A DNA stretch of 9,321 nt from DATEOR01 sp046734455 (GTDB taxonomy: Bacteria; Actinomycetota; Thermoleophilia; Gaiellales; Gaiellaceae): contig JBKPRJ010000069.1 of assembly GCA_046734455.1 (NCBI GenBank), positions 1 through 9,321 on the forward strand. Reading direction: 5' to 3'. The translations under genes and the position numbers were made by a program. The first letter of the stretch is position 1. Each line of letters opens with the position of its first letter. Below the pieces are notes generated by a model, which had not been told where the DNA came from, did no database searches, and worked only from the letters and a program-made list of their open reading frames with translations. This document shows positions 1 to 5,514 of this stretch, piece after piece.

Positions 1-369
1 GCGGCGATCGACTACTGCCGCGAGCACCAAGCCGATCTGAGGCTTGTCGGGCTCGTCAGAGACAAGCGCGGCGATTCGACCCGCGGTACGGCCGGCGAGC
101 GCGTACGACGCTCGATGACGGTCAGGTTCGAGCTCAACCGCGCTGCTCAGGCCGCTCGAGCAGCGGGCGTCACTGCTACCACGACGCTCCGCGCCGGCCA
201 CGGCGTGCACGAGCTGCTTCGGGAGGTCGTAGCGATGGGGTCGGCGGAGGTCTTCTACGTTCGCACACGGGGTGCGATCCGCGCCGCCCTCACACGCCAG
301 CCGCGTCGTGAGGTCGTGCGCACTTCGGTCGGGACGCCGATCGACGAGCAAATCGCAGTGGCCGCGTAA
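1..369 (+). CDS. Universal stress protein-like domain protein, 5' end cut by the window edge
   Basis: The reading frame is open from base 1 to a TAA at 367-369, so at least 122 residues belong to a gene that starts outside the window. The visible part begins AAIDYCREHQADLRLVGLV, which resembles the end of the first helix and the second strand of the UspA fold (a helix with AxxxAxxxxAxLxLVxVV). It continues with a helix rich in Ala and Arg, then GVTATTTLRAGHGVHELLRE, the usual 'xxGxxxxxLLxxA' strand-helix of UspA proteins, and a last strand AEVFYVRTRG. The classic ATP-binding G-2x-G-9x-G(S/T) motif is not clearly preserved, since the Arg-rich end replaces it. Such proteins are cytoplasmic stress or dormancy proteins of varied function. 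An ATG at 115 lies inside the conserved part and is unlikely to be the start. The family call is made by eye from fold pattern and is moderate. Confidence 0.55.
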   Translation, partial: AAIDYCREHQADLRLVGLVRDKRGDSTRGTAGERVRRSMTVRFELNRAAQAARAAGVTATTTLRAGHGVHELLREVVAMGSAEVFYVRTRGAIRAALTRQPRREVVRTSVGTPIDEQIAVAA

Positions 370-465
370 ACGAGCGACGAACCGATGCCGAGTGCGCCGA
401 GCGTGACCTGATGAACGATCTTCAAACGAGCTCAGGATTCACGGGCGCTGAAGGAAGGTGGACAG

Positions 466-708
466 ATGGAAACCCGAACGCCCAAAGCAAGCGCGGAGGC
501 GCAAAGGCGGCCCAACGGCGGTCCCAATCGGGTTGTACTTTGGAGACGCGAGCAGCTCGTTCGATCCGGCCTTCCCGTGTCGCTGGCGGCACGAGCGGCG
601 AAAGCCGACTACGACCTCCACGCGCTGACCGAGCTGCTTGGGCGCGGCTGCCCGCCCGAGCTCGCACTTCGCATTCTCGCGCCCATCGACAGCGAGAGCC
701 TCGCATGA
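466..708 (+). CDS. Conserved small hypothetical protein, 80 residues
   Basis: I do not recognise a function. The protein has a polar, probably disordered N-terminus (about residues 1-20, rich in Lys, Arg, Ala and Pro), then a compact helical part containing WRREQLVRSGLPVSLAARAA, a DLHALTELL helix and a final CPPELALRILAPI segment. The spacing suggests three short helices. There is no signal peptide or membrane segment, and only one Cys. The ATG at 466 is preceded by a purine-rich GGAAGGTGG stretch at a suitable distance, which supports this start. Its TGA overlaps the ATG of the following methyltransferase gene as ATGA (705-708), so the two are probably translationally coupled. The Trp-Arg-Arg-Glu motif and the CPPELA tail recall small proteins I have seen in high-GC actinobacterial genomes, but that is memory and not a search result. 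An overlapping frame open from 411 is judged non-coding. Confidence 0.7.
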   Translation: METRTPKASAEAQRRPNGGPNRVVLWRREQLVRSGLPVSLAARAAKADYDLHALTELLGRGCPPELALRILAPIDSESLA

Positions 709-1355
709 CCGGCCTTGATCGGGCTGACGTTCACGCTCGTCAAGTGGATCAGGGACATGTCGTCGACTTCCATGGCCTGAGCCTCGCGACGGCCCCTGGG
801 CGCGTGATGACGCCAAGGCCGACGAGCGAGAAGCTCGTCGACGTTGCAGTGGCCTTCATTGGTGGTCGACGGGCGCGGATCGTTGACGTCGGCACGGGTT
901 CCGGCGCGATCGCGATCGCAATCGCCACGGAGCTCGCCCAAGTCGAAGTGCTCGCGACCGACACCAGCCCCGCGGCCGTCGCGCTCGCTCGTCTCAACGT
1001 CGCCAGGCTATCTGTGTCCGACCGGGTGAGCGTCTGTCACGGCGACCTCCTCGAGCCGGTCTCCGGTTCGGTGGATCTGATCGTCTCCAACCTGCCGTAC
1101 CTGCCCATCGCGGATGCCGCCCACCGAGAAGAGCTCGCTAACGAGCCGTCCGCAGCGGTCTTCGCGCCCGGCGACGGGCTCGACCTCTATCGACGCCTCA
1201 TCGCTGAAAGCCGTCAGCAACTGACGAGCGAGGGGGCGCTGGTAATTCAGCTCCACGGGGATGTACTCACGGCTCGGCGAGATGAGCTCCAAACATTCGC
1301 GACACGCATCGAAGGCCCCTTTCCTTGGCAGATTCCACCCCGCATCGCCGCGTAG
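705..1355 (+). CDS. PrmC/HemK-type class I SAM-dependent methyltransferase lacking the N-terminal domain
   Basis: The 216-residue product has a Rossmann methyltransferase core. The SAM-binding motif is DVGTGSG at residues 61-67, with an acidic strand end at about 86 (LATD) and a GD(L) at 113-115. The catalytic-type motif is SNLPYLP at 128-134, followed by the EPSAAVFAPGDGLDLYRRLI stretch typical of PrmC/HemK proteins (EPxxALxxGxDGLDxYR). The PGRVMTPRPTSEKLV segment (31-45) matches the PrmC linker that reads PxVLIPRPETE. PrmC methylates the Gln of the GGQ motif in release factors; it is usually about 280 residues with a helical N-terminal domain that contacts the factor. That domain is absent here, and the motif is NLPY instead of NPPY, so the substrate may differ. 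The ATG at 705 overlaps the stop of the preceding small gene, which argues against a start at 411 in the same frame: that stretch is covered by the real gene in another frame. Confidence 0.8.
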   Translation: MTGLDRADVHARQVDQGHVVDFHGLSLATAPGRVMTPRPTSEKLVDVAVAFIGGRRARIVDVGTGSGAIAIAIATELAQVEVLATDTSPAAVALARLNVARLSVSDRVSVCHGDLLEPVSGSVDLIVSNLPYLPIADAAHREELANEPSAAVFAPGDGLDLYRRLIAESRQQLTSEGALVIQLHGDVLTARRDELQTFATRIEGPFPWQIPPRIAA

Positions 1356-1422
1356 GAATGCGCGGCACCAGCATGGTCATTCTCGGGTCCGACGGCGCCG
1401 TGACCAGAGAGTTGAGATAGCC

Positions 1423-2540
1423 ATGCCCTCGCCACTTCGGCAATTGAGTCAATCCGGCCAGAGCGTCTGGATTGATTTCCTTTCACGCGACCTTCTGCGC
1501 TCGGGCGCCCTGGCTCGAGCGATGGAACGCGACGGCGTTGTCGGGGTGACTTCGAACCCGACGATTTCGCCAAAGCCCTCGCAGACACCGACGCCTACGA
1601 CGATCAGCTAGTCGCGCTATGGACTCGTGAGTGCGACTTGAAGGACATCTTCCTAACCCTGGCCATCGACGACGTTACGCATGCCTGCGACCTTCTCCTC
1701 CCGATCTGGGAAAAAAGCGACGGCCTTGATGGCTACGTGTCGATCGAGGTCGACCCGCGCCTCGCCCGGGACGCCAGGGCGACGATCGAAGAGGCGGTCC
1801 GCCTCCACGCCGCGGTCGCACGCCCAAACGTGCTCGTCAAGATTCCAGCGACCACAGAGGGTCTCGCAGCCATCGAGGAGATGACGGCTCGCGGCAGTTC
1901 GATCAACGTGACGCTGATCTTTTCACTCGACCGCTACGCCGAAGTCGTTGAGGCTTACTTGCGCGGCCTCGAACGCCTCATCGCACAAGGCGGCAAACCT
2001 TCCATGGTCACCTCCGTTGCCAGCTTCTTCGTGTCGCGCGTCGACAGCGAAACCGACAAGCGACTCGACAATCTCAGCGCTCCCGAGGAGCTCAGAGGCC
2101 GACTCGCGATCGCCAACGCGAAGCTCGCTTACCAGCACTACAAGGGTGCGTTCTCGGGCCCGCGCTGGGAAGAGCTGGCGAAGGCAGGCGCGCGGAAGCA
2201 GCGGCCTTTGTGGGCCTCGACATCTGCGAAGGATCCGCGCTACCGCGACACGCGCTACGTCGAGGAGCTGATTGGTCCGGAGACTATCTCGACAATGCCC
2301 GAAGAGACGATCCGGGCATTTCAAGACCACGGCCGCGTCTCGTTGACCCTCGAGCGCAACGTTCACGAGGCGCGAGCCGTCTTCGCGGAGCTCGCTCGCG
2401 TGGGTGTCGACTACCACGACGTCGTCGCCACACTCGAGTCCGAGGGTGTGGCGAAGTTCGTGCAGTCGTTCGACAAGCTCTTACGGCTCGTCTCGGCGAA
2501 GGGTCCGAACACCCTCGCTCCCCGAGTGCCTGGACTTTGA
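1423..2540 (+). pseudogene. tal: Transaldolase gene broken by a one-base frameshift
   Basis: Transaldolase transfers a dihydroxyacetone unit between sugar phosphates in the non-oxidative pentose phosphate pathway (sedoheptulose-7-P + glyceraldehyde-3-P to erythrose-4-P + fructose-6-P). The first part, from ATG 1423, contains QSGQSVWIDFLSRDLL and the family signature GVTSNPTI, then leaves the frame at 1564-1568 (ATTTCGCC). The matching continuation, (F)AKALADTDAYDDQL and onwards, lies in the next frame and runs to TGA 2538-2540. One missing T in the TTT run explains the break. The second part holds the Schiff-base lysine in LVKIPAT (about residue 140 of the restored protein), INVTLIFS, SFFVSRVD and RPLWASTS. 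The restored length of 372 residues is that of the long actinobacterial type, and no other lesion is visible. It may be a real recent pseudogene or a sequencing/assembly error. Read as it stands, the gene would give a 62-residue fragment. Confidence 0.9.
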
Positions 2541-2864
2541 GCGCAGGCGAGAAATACGACGATCCGAATCCGGTCGTTCTCGCGGCTGAGGATTGAATGG
2601 AGAGCCCGAGCGCCGAACGGGATCGCGTCGAAGCCTAAGGGAAGCGGTTCGAGTCTCAGGCTCCGCCGGCACCGAAAGTCGACCCGGCGGTCGTCCTCAA
2701 AACGCTTCCTGTCCTGCGGTCCGCGCTCCAAAGCTAAAGCGACGAGGAGCTCGCCGAGCTCTTCGATGTCATCGACCTGGAGGCGCGGTACAACCACCAC
2801 GAACAAGATGCTCAAGCTTTCGGTGACCGTCTTCCCCGAGCTGGCGGAGCTCCTCGAATGCGAA

Positions 2865-2884
2865 CGACCGGCCGAGGCCGGTCG
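2865..2884 (-). terminator. GC-rich hairpin just downstream of tRNA-fMet, possible terminator or processing signal
   Basis: A perfect 9-base inverted repeat, CGACCGGCC / GGCCGGTCG, is separated by two bases (8 bp with a 4-base loop in RNA). On the minus strand it begins 14 bases after the discriminator base of the tRNA, the usual place for a transcript end. The following bases on that strand (TTCGCATTCG) are not a real U-tract, so a strong intrinsic terminator is doubtful. The hairpin also lies inside the recombinase remnant and may have come with the inserted element. Confidence 0.35.
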
Positions 2885-2898
2885 CAGCAAGTCGTTCA

Positions 2899-2939
2899 TA
2901 GCGGGGGCAGGATTTGAACCTGCGACCTCCGGGTTATGA
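2899..2939. other. Putative attachment-site half (tRNA-fMet 3' end)
   Basis: The stretch from the tRNA 3' end through the T-arm to the anticodon is shared by the tRNA gene and by the end of the recombinase-like remnant. Elements that integrate into tRNA genes commonly restore the 3' end in this way. The second attachment half is not in the window: I found no other copy of the T-arm sequence. The inference rests on arrangement alone. Confidence 0.3.
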
Positions 2940-2972
2940 GCCCGGCGAGCTACCTGGCTGCTCCACCCCGCG
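2899..2972 (-). tRNA. Initiator tRNA-fMet (anticodon CAT)
   Basis: Read on the minus strand, the 74 bases fold as a standard cloverleaf. The acceptor strand CGCGGGG faces CCCCGCT, the D-loop contains AGCAGCCAGGTAGCTCG, the anticodon arm is CCGGG-CTCATAA-CCCGG with CAT at 2938-2936, and the T-arm is GCAGG-TTCAAAT-CCTGC. Two features identify an initiator and not an elongator tRNA-Met: position 1 does not pair with position 72 (C1 against U72; E. coli has C1-A72), and three consecutive G-C pairs close the anticodon stem. The discriminator is A. CCA is not encoded, since TGA follows, so the end must be added by tRNA nucleotidyltransferase, as is common in Actinomycetota. A recombinase remnant runs into the 3' end of the gene from the left, which marks this end as a probable integration site. 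Confidence 0.96.
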
Positions 2973-2983
2973 TCGCGAGGGCA

Positions 2984-2992
2984 AGGATAGCA
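2984..2992 (-). promoter_or_regulatory. Possible extended -10 promoter element for tRNA-fMet
   Basis: On the minus strand the sequence TGCTATCCT ends 11 bases before the first base of the tRNA. It matches an extended -10 box (TGn followed by TATCCT, four of six matches to TATAAT) at the distance expected for a short tRNA leader. No good -35 box is seen 16-18 bases upstream, which would lie inside the start of the divergent membrane-protein gene. On the + strand the same bases form AAGGATAGCA, which may serve that gene as a ribosome-binding site. Confidence 0.3.
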
Positions 2993-3000
2993 TCCGTCCC

Positions 3001-3324
3001 ATGCCCTGGTGGACGTGGGTCTCGCTCGCTTTCTTTGCCGCGGTCGTGCTCGCGGCGAGCATCGTGGCGCTCCTCGCCCTGCGCTCGATGAGCCGGCTGC
3101 AGCGCACGGGCGAGCTGCTCCAGGTGGCCTTCGAAGACCTCGCCGAGAAGAGCGACGAGCTCGAGCGCCGTGCCGCGCGGGCGAGCGCGCGCGTCGAGGC
3201 GGCAGAACCGCACTTCGAGCACCTGCGCACGACCCTCGACCGTTTCTCCGTCCTCACTTGGGCGATCGGCGACATGGCGAAGACGGTCGCCCGGCTGCGA
3301 AGCGCGCTGCTCGTCCAGAAGTGA
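3001..3324 (+). CDS. Small single-pass membrane protein with coiled-coil-like tail, unknown function
   Basis: The 107-residue product begins MPWWTWVSLAFFAAVVL and has one hydrophobic segment at about residues 5-27, followed by a basic residue (R28). A long charged helix comes next (about 30-82, with FEDLAEKSDELERRAARASARVEAAEPHF) showing heptad-like spacing. The end is a second amphipathic helix (about 83-103). The likely topology is an N-terminal anchor with the helix in the cytoplasm, which recalls small DUF948-like or cell-division-type scaffolds, though no family is certain. The start at 3001 avoids the upstream in-frame ATG at 2914, which lies inside the tRNA gene. AAGGA lies at 2983-2987, a somewhat long distance. 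The stop overlaps the GTG of the phosphatase gene that follows (GTGA, 3321-3324), so the two are probably co-translated. Confidence 0.75.
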   Translation: MPWWTWVSLAFFAAVVLAASIVALLALRSMSRLQRTGELLQVAFEDLAEKSDELERRAARASARVEAAEPHFEHLRTTLDRFSVLTWAIGDMAKTVARLRSALLVQK

Positions 3325-4250
3325 CGCGCGTCGCGGCGGTCGACATCGGCACGAACTCGACCCGGCTGCTCGTGGCCGAGGTGGAGGACGGCGCCGTCAG
3401 CGAGCTCGACCGCCGGCTCCAGATCACCCGCCTCGGCGAGGGCGTGGACGAGCGGCGGATGCTCCTCCCTCACGCCGTCGCGCGGGTCCGCAACGTGCTC
3501 GCCGAGTACCGCCGCGCGGCCGCGGACGCCGGCGCGGAGCGCACCCTCGCGTTCGCCACGAGCGCAGTGCGCGACGCGGAGAACGGAGAGGCCTTCCTCG
3601 GCGAGGTCGAGTGGAGCTACGGCTTCACGACGCGGCTTCTCTCCGGCGACGAGGAAGCGCTCCTCACCTTCCGTGGCGTCTCGGCCGGCCGCGCAGTCTC
3701 GCCGGGAACCGTGGTCATCGACGTCGGCGGCGGCTCCACCGAGCTCATCCTGGGCGGGCCCGACGGCGTCGCCTTCCACACCAGTCTCGACCTCGGCTGC
3801 GTGCGGCTCACCGAGCGCTTCGGCACCGAGTTCGACGCAGCGGCCGCCCATCTGCGCGAAGTGCTCGCGCGCGTCGACATTCAGCCCGAGGCCGCCATTG
3901 GCGTGGCGGGGACGATCACGACGATCGCCACCCTGGACCTCGGCCTGGAAGAAGAGGACCCCGAGCTCGTGCACGGCCATGTTCTTCCCGCCGAGACGAT
4001 CTCGGACTGGACGGCCCGGCTGACCGGGATGACCGTCGAGGAGATTCGCGCGCTCCGTGGGATGCATCCCGACCGCGCGCCGGTGATCGCAGCCGGCGCA
4101 GTGGTCGTGCGGGAGACGCTCGCCCGCTTCGGGGTCGAGGCGCTCGAGGTCAGCGAGCACGACATCATGCACGGCGCCGCGCTTGCCGCCGCCGAGCTAC
4201 CGGAGGAGGCCGAAGGCGGCGCTCCTCCGAGCGCCCACACCTGCTGCTAG
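3321..4250 (+). CDS. ppx: Ppx/GppA-family exopolyphosphatase / guanosine pentaphosphate phosphatase
   Basis: These enzymes of the sugar-kinase/Hsp70/actin fold remove terminal phosphates from inorganic polyphosphate and, in some members, from pppGpp, tying polyphosphate stores to the stringent response. The 309-residue product shows the first phosphate-binding loop AAVDIGTNSTRLLVAE (residues 5-20), FATSAVRDAENGE (78-90) and SGDEEALLTF (108-117) with the expected catalytic Glu in the EEA triplet. The second phosphate loop is VIDVGGGSTELI (132-143), followed by VAGTITTIA and, near the end, VSEHDIMHGAAL. The length fits the short actinobacterial two-domain form without the C-terminal HD-like domain of E. 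coli PPX. The GTG start at 3321 gives a full first loop and overlaps the previous stop. The frame is open further upstream, but that covers the membrane-protein gene. The gene ends at the CTAG shared with the convergent hydrolase gene. Confidence 0.92.
   Translation: MTRVAAVDIGTNSTRLLVAEVEDGAVSELDRRLQITRLGEGVDERRMLLPHAVARVRNVLAEYRRAAADAGAERTLAFATSAVRDAENGEAFLGEVEWSYGFTTRLLSGDEEALLTFRGVSAGRAVSPGTVVIDVGGGSTELILGGPDGVAFHTSLDLGCVRLTERFGTEFDAAAAHLREVLARVDIQPEAAIGVAGTITTIATLDLGLEEEDPELVHGHVLPAETISDWTARLTGMTVEEIRALRGMHPDRAPVIAAGAVVVRETLARFGVEALEVSEHDIMHGAALAAAELPEEAEGGAPPSAHTCC
4218..4235. other. Short hairpin at the 3' end of ppx
   Basis: A 7-base perfect inverted repeat (GGCGCTC / GAGCGCC) with a four-base loop lies 12 bases before the shared CTAG stop of the convergent ppx and hydrolase genes. 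It sits where a bidirectional terminator would be useful, but neither strand has a T-run after it and such hairpins arise easily in GC-rich coding DNA. Confidence 0.2.
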
Positions 4251-5116
4251 AAGTGGCCGAGGAGCCAGCCGTGCACGTCGCCGATCCGCGCGATCTGCAG
4301 CGTGAGATGCCCGTCTTCGGCGTAGATGTGCTCCTCCGCGCCGGGGATCCGCTCGGCGAGCCAGCGGCCGTGGGCCACGGGCACGAACTGATCCTGCGCG
4401 CCGTGCCAGACCTGCACCGGCACGGTGATGTCGTCCAGCTCGAAGCCCCATGGATACAGGAAAACGAAGTCGTCCTCGACCCAGCCGTCCACGCCGTCCC
4501 GTAGCGCTTCCGCCATCTGGTCGTGGAAATAGACCGCCAGCTCTCCAGTCAGGCAGGCGCGGTCCGGCGGGCAGAGGAGCGAATCGAGGGTCTCGGCGAC
4601 CTCCTCCGGGCTGGCGCCGAGCATTGCGTTCCGCTGCTCCCCGAGATAGCGCCGCAGCGCCTCCTCCCCTTCGAGCGTCGCGCCGAACTCGTCGAGGTTG
4701 TCCTGCCCCATACCGTCGAGCCAGTCGAGGCCCTCGGCGCCCCACGGCGCGACGCTCGCAAGCGCGGCCACGGCGACCACGCGATCGGGGCGAACGGCGT
4801 TCGCCAGCGCGTGCGGGCCGCCCCCGGAGCCACCGTATACGGCGTAGCGCACGACCCCCAGCGCGTCCGCGATCGCGGCGATGTCGTCGGCGGCGTCCGC
4901 GACCGTCCGGCCGGGCGCGGCATCCGAGCCGCCGTAGCCGGGCCGGTCGTAGGCCACGAGGCGAATGCCTCGGTTCTCGGCGTCCTCCACGACCTCGTGC
5001 CAGAAGAGCCGCGCGCCCGGCGTCCCGTGCAGGGAGAAGATTGTTCGGCCTTCGGGATCGCCGGCCTCGGCAACGCACAACGTCCGCCCTCCGACGTCGA
5101 CTCGGTGCTCCTGCAT
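4247..5116 (-). CDS. Alpha/beta-fold hydrolase
   Basis: The 289-residue product is a complete alpha/beta hydrolase. The oxyanion-hole motif is HGTPG at residues 30-34 and the nucleophile elbow is YGGSGGG with Ser97. The acid is Asp242 in WHGAQDQFVP and the catalytic His is His270 in EDGHLTL. A helical cap of about 100 residues (roughly 125-225) lies between the core strands. The family covers esterases, lipases, epoxide hydrolases, haloalkane dehalogenases and C-C hydrolases. Asp242 lies late in the chain, as in esterase- or peptidase-like members, but nothing fixes the substrate. It is probably soluble, with no signal peptide. The start at ATG 5116 overlaps by one base the TGA of the CBS gene, and GAGGAGAG precedes it at good distance, so the long open frame further upstream is not used. 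It is the last gene of the minus-strand operon. Confidence 0.88.
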   Translation of the reverse strand: MQEHRVDVGGRTLCVAEAGDPEGRTIFSLHGTPGARLFWHEVVEDAENRGIRLVAYDRPGYGGSDAAPGRTVADAADDIAAIADALGVVRYAVYGGSGGGPHALANAVRPDRVVAVAALASVAPWGAEGLDWLDGMGQDNLDEFGATLEGEEALRRYLGEQRNAMLGASPEEVAETLDSLLCPPDRACLTGELAVYFHDQMAEALRDGVDGWVEDDFVFLYPWGFELDDITVPVQVWHGAQDQFVPVAHGRWLAERIPGAEEHIYAEDGHLTLQIARIGDVHGWLLGHF

Positions 5117-5514
5117 CAGCTCTCCTCGAGCGGGGGAGGCGGCTCGTCCTCCGCGAGGCGGCGCGCGATCGGCTCTCTGGCCAGCACGCCGAGGAGGCGA
5201 CCGTTGTCGGTGACGGGCATGCGCTCGAGATCGAGCTCGGCCATGCGGTGGAGCGCCTCGTCGAGCGGCAGATCGGGTGGGATGGTGGCGACGTCTCCGT
5301 CCGCGACCTGGGCTGCGGTCGCCGATTGCAGGTCGAGGCCCTTGGCAACCGCAGCGACGATGTCCTCGGCACCGATGCAGCCGACGAGCCTCTCTCCGTC
5401 CGCCACGAGCACGCTCGAGACCTGGGGATGCGTGAGGAGCTCGGCCGCCTCGCGCGCGGCCGCGCCCGCCTGAACGACACGAGGATCCGGCATGAGGGCC
5501 TCGCGGACGATCAC
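5116..5514 (-). CDS. Small protein with two CBS domains
   Basis: CBS (Bateman) pairs bind adenosine nucleotides or similar ligands and report energy or nucleotide state. This 132-residue product is little more than such a pair: CBS1 from about residue 3 to 56 (VREALMPDP, AAELL, VSSVLVADGERLVGCIGAEDI) and CBS2 from about 67 to 118 (AAQVADGDVATIPPDLPLDEALHRM, LERMPVTDNGRLLGVLAREPI). A short acidic Pro-rich tail follows. There is no membrane segment or catalytic domain. The GTG at 5514 is chosen because it overlaps the stop of the glutamate dehydrogenase gene as GTGA and keeps the conserved 'V-x-x-x-M-P-D-P' start of CBS1; ATG 5493 would remove it. Between a dehydrogenase and a hydrolase it may act as a partner or sensor for the operon, which is inference only. 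Its target cannot be read from the sequence. Confidence 0.85.
   Translation of the reverse strand: MIVREALMPDPRVVQAGAAAREAAELLTHPQVSSVLVADGERLVGCIGAEDIVAAVAKGLDLQSATAAQVADGDVATIPPDLPLDEALHRMAELDLERMPVTDNGRLLGVLAREPIARRLAEDEPPPPLEES

Larger units (their letters stand above)
2543..2939 (+). pseudogene. Decayed C-terminal remnant of a recombinase-like (serine integrase) gene running into a tRNA gene
   Basis: Between tal and the tRNA no frame is intact, but a consistent protein can be followed. In one frame, through stops at 2594-2596, 2636-2638 and 2735-2737, it reads SAERDRVEA, then APPAPKVDPAVVLKTLPVLR, then SDEELAELFDVIDLEARY. After a one-base insertion (or two-base deletion) near 2795-2800 it continues as NKMLKLSVTVFPELAELLE, GRSKSFIAGAGFEPATSGL and a TGA at 2937-2939. 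A coiled-coil-like acidic stretch followed by LPxLRxxLxxxSDEELxxLFDxxDLxxxYD and a beta-rich end is what I remember of the C-terminal part of serine recombinases. GAGFEPATSGL is simply the tRNA T-arm read as protein and is common at the ends of integrase genes sitting on tRNA genes. The 5' part, with the catalytic Ser domain, is missing. The family call is by pattern memory and is not proven; the degeneration itself is clear. Confidence 0.55.

Noticed and set aside
411..704. In-frame extension of the methyltransferase upstream to ATG 411
   Set aside because: The stretch encodes an Arg/Ser-rich sequence without family resemblance and overlaps the 80-residue gene, which has a good ribosome-binding site. 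The PrmC-like homology begins after 705.
899..925. Repeated GCGATCGC-like units in the methyltransferase
   Set aside because: They encode the Ala-Ile repeats of the motif I helix (AIAIAIA) and need no other explanation.
1561..1571. Programmed ribosomal frameshifting in tal
   Set aside because: No slippery heptamer, stimulatory hairpin or internal Shine-Dalgarno sequence is evident, and transaldolases are not known to use recoding. A deletion or sequence error is simpler.
2914..3000. ATG 2914 as start of the small membrane protein
   Set aside because: It lies within the tRNA gene; the peptide before 3001 is tRNA sequence read as protein.
2934..4172. Long minus-strand frame opposite the membrane protein and ppx (412 residues)
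   Set aside because: It is the antisense of well-supported genes. Its composition (Arg, Gly, Glu, His) is typical of a shadow frame in GC-rich DNA, and it runs into the tRNA gene.
3170..4504. Plus-strand frame across ppx and into the hydrolase (444 residues)
   Set aside because: It is nearly all Arg, Gly, Ala and Pro, overlaps ppx, which has clear motifs, and has no recognisable domain.
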